A DNA stretch of 64,000 bases from Juglans regia. Lineage: Eukaryota; Streptophyta; Magnoliopsida; Fagales; Juglandaceae. The notes beneath the pieces are model-generated. The model was not told where the DNA came from. It worked only from the letters and a program-made list of their open reading frames with translations, and made no database searches. This document shows positions 56,091 through 64,000 of the stretch, piece by piece; the stretch's first letter is position 1, and every line of letters begins with the position of its first letter. The position numbers were made by a program, and so were the translations under genes. The stretch covers positions 18,590,097 through 18,654,096 of the forward strand of contig NC_049905.1 of the NCBI RefSeq assembly GCF_001411555.2, given 5' to 3'.

Positions 56091-57240
56091 TCTTTAGAGT
56101 AGTTAAGTCATACTTTCTTTATACCACTTTCAAACTTTTTGTATCTGAGTCAATTTCTTTTGACTTTATCTCTTCCTGACCTTATTTCTTGTTTTTATCT
56201 CTTATTTGTCTCATCTTTTCCTGTTCTAACCTTGCTCATATTTTTTGTATACGAGTCAATTTTTTTTGGCTTGATCTATTCCTAATCTTATCTCTTTGTC
56301 TTATCTATTCTTGGTCTTATCCATTCCTTTATTGATGATGGGTTTACAATGGGCTTGGAGCAGTTGGGTCCTACTTTCTTTATGCTATTTTCATATTTTT
56401 TGTATCTGAGTCAAACTTTTTTTAGCTTTAATTCCTTTATTATTGGTGATGGATTTCTAATGGGCTTGGAGTAGTTGGGTCCTACTTTCTTTATGCCACA
56501 TTCACATTGTTTGTATATGAGTCAACTTCTTTTGGCTTTCTCTCTTTATGGCCTTATCTCTTGGTTTTTTCTCTTTCTTCTCTGGTCTCTTTTGGCTTTT
56601 ATCCATTCCTTTATTATTGGTGATGGGTTTCCAATGGACTTAAAGTAGTTGGGCCTTACTTTCTTTTTGCACTTTCACCTTTTATGTATATGAGTCAATT
56701 TCTTTTGACTTTTTCTCTTCCTGTCATTTTCTCTTAGCTTTATCTCTTCCCGGTCTTATTTATTCCTTAATTATTGGTGATGGATTTCTAAGGGCTTAGA
56801 GTAGCTGGGTCCTACTTTCTTTATGTCGCTTTCACCTCTTAGTGTTATCTTTGTCTTGTCTTATCTCTTCTTACTCTTATCCATTCCTTTATTATTGGTG
56901 ATGGGTTTCTAATGGATTTAGAGTAGTTGGGTCATACTTTCTTTCTGCCACTTTCACCTTTTTTTGTATATGAGTCAACTTCTTTTGGCTTTATGTCTTC
57001 TTGGCCTTATCTCTTAGTTTTATCTCTTCCTTTCGTATTTCTTCCTAGTCTTATATATTCCTTTATTATTGGTAATGGATCTCCAATGGGCTTAAGTAGT
57101 TGAGTCCTACTTTCTTTCTCCCACTTTATCTTTTTTGTATCTGAGTCAACTTTTTTTGATTTTATCTCTTCCTAGTTTTATCAATTCTTTTATTAATCAT
57201 GATGGGTTTCTGATGGGTTGGATCTCGTTCATATTATATC
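56090..57240. repeat. Irregular tandem repeat, seven units of about 115-255 bp
   Basis: Units are marked by AGTAGTTGGGTCCTACTTTC at about 56097, 56352, 56466, 56640, 56795, 56918 and 57087. Each is typically followed by TTGTATCTGAGTCAACTTCT and by TATTATTGGTGATGGGTTTC. Spacing varies because submotifs such as TTATCTCTTCCTGGTCTTAT are duplicated or lost. Pyrimidine-rich and non-coding. Confidence 0.85.
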
Positions 57241-57392
57241 CCACAACGAGGAATCCTAGAAAATGTGCACTTAACATGTCTTTTACCTTGTTAAACTCTA
57301 GACTTGTTTTAACACGAATCAAGTAGATGATAAACTTTTCAACCTAGAGGTGTAATGTTAATCATCTTAATTAGTTGCTATTCATGATAACC

Positions 57393-57465
57393 AGTACTAT
57401 ATCCTATCTTGATAATAGTTGTAGGCTTACCAAATTATTTGCCATCTTTTGCAGGCTTATCAAAT
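57393..57465 (+). repeat. 73-bp direct repeat, left copy
   Basis: Starts AGTACTATATCCTATCTTGA and ends GCAGGCTTATCAAAT. It matches 57994-58066 at 71 of 73 positions. Confidence 0.9.
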
Positions 57466-57993
57466 CAAACCATCTCTACCAGGTTTCTTAAAACTAAATG
57501 TGGATGATGCTATTTTTGCAGATGGAAAAAAAAGTTGGTGCAGGCTTGGTTTTAAGAGATGAAGATGGTAGAGTAGTCATGGCTGCGACTAAAGTTGAAG
57601 ATGTTGTTGATACACCTACTACTATTGAATTGATAGCTATGCTGAGAGGCTTACAGGTTTGTCTACCACTTGGAATACCAAAGCTAGTGGTGGAGACATA
57701 TTGTTTATTATTGGTGCAAGACTTACAAGCTATTCAAGATTCCTTTTTTCCAAATGGTAATCTGATAAAGGATGTTAAGGAATTGATGATGCATTTTCCA
57801 GATTTGCAAGTTTAACATGTTTATAGGAATGATAATAAGGTAGCTCATAGTTTGGCACGTTTTGTTTGGAATGTTGATGATATTCTTATGTGGTGGGAAC
57901 ATGTCCCAGCTTTTGTGGATCATGCACTTTGGTTTGATCAAGTTGCTATGTAATGATTTCTTTATTAATGAAAGTTTGTCCATTAAAAAAAAA
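57466..57993 (+). pseudogene. 5'-truncated LINE fragment: RNase H domain and poly(A)
   Basis: The insert begins inside an RNase H domain: KLNVDDAIF (first Asp), then, after a frame slip in an A-run near 57528, VGAGLVLRDEDGRVVMAATK. IELIAMLRGLQVCLPLG (Glu) follows, and DNKVAHSLARFVWN after an in-frame stop (57813). The usual Ser/Asp-containing third motif reads VETYC here. It ends with a stop, a short 3' tail and a run of ten A's (57984-57994). The element is dead on arrival. Confidence 0.8.
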
Positions 57994-58066
57994 AGTACTA
58001 TATCCTATCTTGATAATAGTTGTAGGCTTATCAAATTATTTACCATCTTTTGCAGGCTTATCAAAT
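57994..58066 (+). repeat. 73-bp direct repeat, right copy
   Basis: Follows the poly(A) run of the LINE fragment directly. The two copies bracket the insert exactly. Confidence 0.9.
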
Positions 58067-58149
58067 TAATTTGCTATTGTTTTATTTTGATCCATGTTAG
58101 TGTCCAATTAGCTCTTGTGTTCCTCTTAGAGTTCAGTTTTCTAAGTTTT

Positions 58150-59430
58150 GAATCATGGATCCTGTTAAGGACGTGTTTCGCACCCCGCCTTGTTCTGTCG
58201 ATCACCTAAGACAAGAAAGCTTGGTGGCTTGGAGTGCCAAAAAATACCTTTGATGCCAGTTAGTTATGCTTTAAGGTGAGAATAGATGGATAGTGAGAGT
58301 GGAGAGAATATTCGACTTGTACCTGTACCGCAACTTTTATACTCCTCTTCCCAGCGGGGCATTGTTCCCTCTGTGCATGGGGTGTCTACCCTTGCTTTGG
58401 ACAGCATGTCGTCACATTTACTAAGACAGCCTCTGTCTGATTGTCTCAACCCACGTTGAGCCTTTTTGTTTGGTGGTGGCGTTTGTTGCATTTAACGGGG
58501 TACTCCTTCTCAGGGGCACTCGACCTGCTTTAGGCATGCGCATCTGAGGGCGACATTTTGTTACATTTAATGCGGCACCCTCTATCAATGATGAGATCTT
58601 GACCCGTATCTAGCCATTCAATGCGATGTGATTGAAATTGTGTCCAAGTAGGGGTTGTCTCATCCTTTCCCATGCTGGCCTGGGCTTTCTCCTTGCCATT
58701 TGTCGAGTCTCTTAACACCCGGCGGGTGATGAATATTTCTTTCTAGTTATCTTGCAAATTCCTGTCACGTGGGTGTGGTGAGAATTTTCAAGAATTTGCA
58801 ATGCCCATGATTGTCTTGGTCTTATCCTCATTATTTATCTTGGCGCTGCACATGCCCACATCTCGGGGTTGAGCGTGATGGTTCTATATCTATGTCTCTT
58901 CACTTTCGTTGGTTTGTTGGAATTGTCAAAGACGCTTTTGTTCCTTGCACACTTGTCAGTCCCCTATTGGGGCTACTCGACCGCCATCTCTCCTTATTTA
59001 ATAACTCCTCCCTATCCTTTGAACATTTTCCACTTTCTCTAGATTTCGCTTTATTCTCCCGTTTGTCCCTTCTCGAGAAGTTTTACTCTTTCTTTCTCTC
59101 TCTCCTTGCTCTATTCACCCGCCTTTGATGGCTTGAAGAAACCCGTCTAAGCTTTCTTCGTAGGGTTCGCCCTCTCCTCACCGTGGTGAGTACTTAGGGA
59201 GGCTTGAGCTCTTTTCTCAGTGGGACCTCCCTTTCTATGATGGAGGTGGTTGGTCCTCTATCACCAGCTCAGGGGACCTTAGGGGGTTGAGGGACTCGTA
59301 CGGAGTCCCAGACTCAATTGTCCTAGAGGTCCCAAGTCACAGTCATGGGGTTGTCAACTCTGAGGGGCTTGTTGAAAAGGTTGCTTTGCACACTAGAGCC
59401 TTCTCGCACAAGTTGACTCCCCTACTCTCG
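58150..59430 (+). mobile_element. 5' region of retroelement copy B (possible LTR/leader)
   Basis: GC-richer DNA with internally repeated phrases (GCATTTAACGGGGTACTCCT near 58491 and ACATTTAATGCGGCACCCTC near 58563). A TATTTAATAACTCC box precedes a pyrimidine-rich leader (about 58995-59110). It is continuous with the copy B coding remnant. Exact ends were not determined. Confidence 0.4.
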
Positions 59431-59439
59431 AGGAGCTCC

Positions 59440-60842
59440 TGGAGGAAGTGGGCAACACCCTCGTTGCTTCTGGTGATATCATGCAGTTAGGCGTCTAGGC
59501 TTCCAAGGCGCCTTCCGCAATCCTTGGCGACAAGGTGCCCATCATGTTAGCCAATCGTAAGGGCCCTTCAACACCTCTGTTGGGCAGGGGACTTCTTTAC
59601 TTGCCTTATTTGAAGATGTATCTTCCTTGGTTCCTCCAAAAGGCAATGAGGAGTCGGTGGACAAGCCAAGTCCCATCGACCCCCGTAGGCATTGGACCTT
59701 CGTCCCAACCAAGTGAAAGGCAAGTTGGTGATCTGAGGCCTGAAAGGGCTTCGGTGCCGCCGCCACCTCCCTCTCCCCTGCCTTTTTCCCTCAGGCCACT
59801 CTGCAGCTCGGGGTTGGCCAGTCGAGATGAGGGGTGCACTTTTCCAGGACGCTCTGGTTCTTTGGAATCTTGTCGCTCTTAATATGTTGCTGACAAAGCC
59901 AGGGCTGAGTCCATGCATGGGGTGGTTGACCAGCTCAAGGACTTTCTTTCCTTGGTAAGTTTTTTTGTCGTTCCTCACTGTGTTCTTTTATTTATTACTT
60001 TTTTATGTCACCAATCGATTGGGTTTGCTCAAACAAGGGGTCGATGATCTAGTGGCTTGGATCGTGGATAGCTGGGCTGAGTTGGAAGAGGAGGTTCGCA
60101 GGCTATGGATCTATGCTGAGTAGGCATATTGCGAGATCCTAAGCTCAGGGTTGAGAGAGACCAAGCTGAGCTAGCTTTCGTTGTGGTTGATAATTACTAT
60201 CAGTCCTTGGAGGGAGACATTGCTAGCCTCCGTGAAGAGGTACTCACCCTGGGAAGGTGAGTTAAGGGGAGAAGTGTCCCGAAGATGCCTCGAGGTCAAG
60301 GCCTTTATATAAGATTGGAATCTAGAGAGGATTCAGGCGTCTTGTGTAGACAAGGAGTTAGAGGCAACCCAATAGTGTTGCCTCGACAATGTCGCCTCCT
60401 TGTCAGAAGCCAAGGATGCTCGACTGGATATGGGCCTGGAACTCGATCGTGTCAAGGTTGAGAGAAAGGAACTCGAGAGCATGCACCGCTCTCAAGGGAC
60501 AAAGCAGCCGTGGGTACCAAGTACACTACTGCCAAGACAAGGTGAGGTCACGTAAGAGGTAAGTGAAGGAATTGAAGTCCAAGCTTGCCTCCGCCAAAGA
60601 GGATCTTGCCAGGCTCTCCCCTTAGCTCATGGCGGCGTAGAAGGTTAGTAACCAATATGGGGGCTATGGGCATGTTCTGGGCTTGAAGAAACTGCGAAGT
60701 ACTTATTGTTGAACCCCAAGGTTGACTCGAGGACCCTGGACTTAGAGATGTTCAAGCCAAATCAGGAGGCTCTCAAGTTCCTTAATTCCTTGGGCAGGGA
60801 CATGATGCTCGACTCCTTCCCTCAGCCTACTGCCCAAAGATG
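59440..60842 (+). pseudogene. Gypsy-associated coiled-coil ORF, copy B, broken
   Basis: Related to the minus-strand copy at 7344-8812. Shared pieces include TKPGLSPCMGWLTSSRTF (near 59895-59950) and ELKSKLAS (near 60570). HVLGLKKLR, then EALKFLNSLGRD-type text, lies near 60670-60800, where several frames are needed. Numerous stops and a TAG-rich middle show decay. It would encode a helical, retroelement-associated protein of unknown function. Confidence 0.55.
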
Positions 60843-61084
60843 AAGAATTCTTTTGTTTGTAGTTTCTTTTTTTACATTCCACGTATTGTACAAAAGCTTT
60901 TTGGCTCTCGTGGCTTTAAATGATATGCAATATGCATCTGCTTTGACTTCAACTTTTGTCGGTGCTTTGCCAGTATGTTTATTTTTGCTTCCTTTCTCCT
61001 CTTTCCCCCTCCTTCTTGGGGACCCATTTACTGTGCCTATCGATGTCCCTTGTCGTGTACGTTCGGGGGTCATGCCTTTTACTT

Positions 61085-61450
61085 TGAACAAAACGGGCTA
61101 TCGGTTGTTGTTTGGGCATGGAGACACTTATGCCTGATAACCAGACGGAAGCCAAACTTGACCATGCTGGGTAGCAATAAGGGGATGGGACTCTTAGGAA
61201 AGGTGTTTGCCAGGTGTGAGCGCAGGACATCGGCTTATAGATAACCAGGTAGGAGATGGGCTTGACCGCACTAGGTAGCGAGGAAAAATGAGAAACTTAT
61301 GAGAGGTGTTTCTTCATTTGTTCACCGAGTGCGAGCGCAGAGCATCGATTTATAGATGACCAGGCGTTAGATGGGCTCGACCGTGCTAGGTGGTTAGGAG
61401 GAATATGACACTTAGGAGATGTGTTCCCTCCTTTGTTTGCCGAGTGAGGA
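61085..61450 (+). repeat. ~105-117-bp tandem repeats of retroelement copy B
   Basis: Three units start at AGATAACCAG/GATGACCAGG (about 61137, 61241, 61357). They share GGGCTCGACCGTGCTAGGTGG-type and GGAGATGTGTTCCCTCC-type blocks. The reverse complement of these blocks is at 6810-7110 in copy A. Confidence 0.75.
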
Positions 61451-62620
61451 CCAAATAGCTCGTATGGGTGAGGAACAATAGCTCTTACCCTAGGTAAACA
61501 AATAGTGCTTGTCTGGTGGGGTCGAGGAAAAGTAATTGTCCCTGGGGCTACCATAAGTGCTTGATCTAGGTGATGACTATGCTGATAAAAAGTGCACGTC
61601 ACCCTTGTGGATGAGCTCTATGTAGGTTAGCAGAGTTTGGCACCCTTGAGGGTGAGCAAAGCTCTCATCCCGAAGGGTGAGTGAAATGCTCAACCTCGGG
61701 TGAGGGACAACACTGAAGAAATACTCATCCCCGAGAGCAAGCAAGGCATTTTTGCTCATGTCTTAGCGAGGCAAATGCTTGCAACTGAGAAGATGAGCAA
61801 AAGTATCGACCCCCATTGGAGCTCAAGCAAATGTTACCAGCTCTATGGGAAGTGCTCCTCTAAGGGTGAGCATTCAAAAAAAATGAAGTGATGATTGCAA
61901 AAGTGCTCATTGCCCTTGGGTGAGCAACAACATCCCGCTCCAGGGGCAAGTACTTTGCTCGCATTACATATTTGAGAATTGTGCCCAAGTTCCGTGGGAG
62001 CTAGGGCAAATTGTACAAGCTCCATTGGATCTAATGCTTATGTGGGAGCTTGGCTTCCAAGCATGTAAAGCATACCCATTCTTTTTATGTATCAGACTCC
62101 TGATTAGATTGGTCAGATAACATGTCAGCTCGGCTCCTAAACATGTAAAGCGTACTTGATCGCCAATAGTATCAACTTTTGATCAAATTGGCAAGAAGAA
62201 TTGGGATATCTGACACCCGATCAAATTGATTTGATTACGTTGCGAGCAACAACATCTCATACCTAGGGACGAGTTCTTTACTCACATCCCAATAAAGTGT
62301 TCGCACTGTATCTCAAAACCACGACAACAACAGCGCCACATAACCTCTCAAGTTGCCGACATAAATACCCACTAAAAATCTCAATCTCATAATCATGAAG
62401 CTGATGGCAGAAAGTCCTACAAGAAATCTCCATTAGACACACGACAGCGGTAGAACCATGGGTCTCTAGTGTGAAAGTGAAGATATTTCACGTTGCTCTA
62501 TATTTCCATCTCTGTCGTGGTCACGAGTCACGCCATGGTCAGATCTAATCACGTCAACACAGTCGTCCATCTCTGCCATGGGTCGCACCGTGGTCGACGA
62601 ACAAACATGGCTCTACAATT
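61451..62620 (+). other. Downstream region of copy B with short dispersed repeats
   Basis: Repeated phrases such as GGGTGAGCAAAGCTC, GGGTGAGCAACAAC and AAGCATGTAAAGC(A/G)TAC recur without a regular period. Probably the 3' untranslated part of the same retroelement. No gene was recognised. Confidence 0.35.
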
Positions 62621-63480
62621 TCTTTGTAGAATAAAAAAAGTCTAAAATAGATGGAGAAGAGAAAGAACATAAGAATGAAGAACAAGAAGAGGGTAGATTG
62701 GGGAGTGCGAGAGAAGATGAAGATGGAGCTGGTTTTGGAGATTTCTGGTTGTCGATTGATTTGGTTTGGATGTGGGCCATTTCTATTTAATTTGATTAGT
62801 TGTAGAGGTATTTTAGTCTATTCAGATATGTGGCAAGAGAATTTTAGCTTAACTCATGTCTCTTGAAGGGTCACTTTGGCCAGATCACCATCTATAACAA
62901 GGGTATTTCAATCCAACATGACTAAGGGGATGTTTGGAAATAGTTTTGGTCTTATCTCTTATCTCATTTCTTTCCTAAACCACTTAAAGACAAACACTTT
63001 TAAACTAATTATTACAAAATTTTCAAACAATCAATCAAAAAACAAAAAACAATTCAAACTTTTCAAATCCTAAAATAAAAATTATATTAAAAAAATTATA
63101 TTTCCTATGATTTTTTACTATTTGGAAAGACCCATTTTTTGTTACAATGTTTGGGCTTGTTCAAGCATATTCCATTTTGCAAAATTTTTAGCTTTCCTTG
63201 CTCTGAGTCAATTAGTTTAGTGCCTTGTTAAAACTAGTTTCCAATTTCTTCCATTGTTAAGTGATTGTGAATTTTCTTTTGAGTATTGAGTATGAGGGTA
63301 GCTTTTATATACTTGTTGAAATTATCATGTTTCTCATACCTCGTTTATGATCCCCATGTATTTGTACGAGTGAAATCGGATTGTGGGTAATATCTTAATT
63401 TTAGGCTTTGAATGGGTTGTGTTTGGTGCTGTTTCAGTGTTTGTATTGTTGGGGTGAAATATGAGGTGCAAGTGCAGGAG
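62621..63480. other. Intergenic with a diverged GATGAG-family MITE
   Basis: The segment about 62926-63110 (GGATGTTTGGAAATAG, TTATCTCTTATCTCATTTC, AATTCAAACTTTTCAAATCC, ATAAAAATTATATTAAAAA) resembles the abundant MITE in reverse orientation. The rest shows no gene. Confidence 0.4.
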
Positions 63481-63650
63481 CTAAGAGTATTTCCATTGGA
63501 TTCCCCATATGGGATCTATCCCTATAATTTGGAGATAAATTTAGGATTTTAGAGAAAAATCCCTCCCCATTGGATTTCCCATTTTGCAGTTTAAATTTAC
63601 AGGGTCTACAGTCGTTCCCCATATATGGGGAACCACTGTAGATCCCCATC
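63481..63650. mobile_element. MITE-like repeat with CCATTGGATTCCCCATAT motifs
   Basis: CCATTGGATTCCCCATATGGG near 63495, CCATTGGATTTCCCATTTTGC near 63570 and CCCCATATATGGGGAACCAC near 63618 are related inverted/direct motifs around a short AT-rich core. Confidence 0.4.
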
Positions 63651-63901
63651 GCAACCCAGAGGCCTTCCGTCCCGCGTCTTCTTCTCTCTCGGTGTTTACC
63701 CCTCCCTCGAAACACCTACATCACAGCCCCTCTCCATCGGCAGATTTTGTAAATTTTGATTTCGGTTTCTCCAAAATTTTGTGACTTTGATTTCGCAACA
63801 CCAAATTTCGCCCCCCTTCCTCATTTTCGAAATTTTTTTCTACAAATCATATCTCTCTCCTTCTCTGTTTCTCTATTCCCCTTTTTCTTCCTCTCGAGGC
63901 C

Positions 63902-63910
63902 ATGATCAAG
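63902..63910 (+). CDS. Possible first coding exon of a gene running off the right edge
   Basis: ATG ATC AAG is followed immediately by a perfect donor GTAAGT at 63911. It is preceded by 200 bases of pyrimidine-rich leader-like DNA (TCTCTCTCCTTCTCTGTTTC). The window ends in TTTCAGTGCTTTCAG, which could be an acceptor. No protein can be read, so this is only a hint of a gene. Confidence 0.3.
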
Positions 63911-64000
63911 GTAAGTATGCGATGGAGAGCCTACAATTTGGTGCTCTGCGTCGACGATCTCTTCGTTGTTTGGCTGCTACAAATGTTTCAGTGCTTTCAG

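Noticed and set aside
57498..57815. Host RNase H-like gene
   Set aside because: It has no start context, an in-frame stop before the last motif, a poly(A) tail and flanking direct repeats; it is a LINE fragment.

Overview
The window is nuclear DNA from a woody eudicot. GT-AG introns interrupt plant-specific genes in AT-rich intergenic DNA packed with LINEs, LTR elements, a SINE and many MITEs. A recurrent ~200-bp MITE family with GATGAGATGAGAT-type ends, plus a tRNA-derived SINE, suggests Fagales (walnut/hickory/oak group). That placement is from memory of such repeats and is an inference.

Layout. 1-4.3 kb: first exon of an A-type cytochrome P450 on the minus strand, continuing off the left edge, followed by a tandem duplicate that is a truncated pseudogene. 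4.4-9.5 kb: decayed transposon remnants (hAT-like element, gag scrap, minus-strand gypsy-associated coiled-coil ORF, foldback element). 11-11.6 kb: an intronless NDR1/HIN1-like (LEA_2) gene. 12-17.9 kb: MITEs and a ~0.94-kb AT-rich minisatellite. 18-25.8 kb: a broken L1-type LINE whose 5' part is duplicated and which contains a solo LTR. 26.9-27.7 kb: CKS1, a cyclin-dependent-kinase regulatory subunit. 31.1-31.4 kb: a small conserved membrane protein. 33.7-37.6 kb: a complete seven-exon Rieske oxygenase gene of the PAO/TIC55/PTC52 family, closest to PTC52. 39.4-51.7 kb: a GAMYB-like R2R3-MYB gene with an in-frame miR159 target site. Its probable 5' leader lies more than 6 kb upstream of the start codon, and the intervening DNA holds an antisense LINE, a SINE and a second LINE fragment. 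52.5-55.6 kb: a non-autonomous LTR element with two 341-bp LTRs and no recognisable gag/pol. 56-57.2 kb: an irregular tandem repeat. 57.4-58.1 kb: a LINE 3' fragment flanked by 73-bp direct repeats. 58.2-62.6 kb: a plus-strand relative of the 6.8-8.8 kb element. The last 100 bases may start another gene.

The host genes have unrelated roles (oxidative metabolism, defence/membrane, cell cycle, chlorophyll metabolism, hormone/miRNA-regulated transcription) and form no operon or cluster. No wholly new system stands out. The most informative points are the MYB gene (miR159 site, unusual 3' end, TE-filled leader intron), the chimeric LINE/solo-LTR locus, the LTR element with unexplained coding-like interior, and the 73-bp repeats around a LINE fragment.
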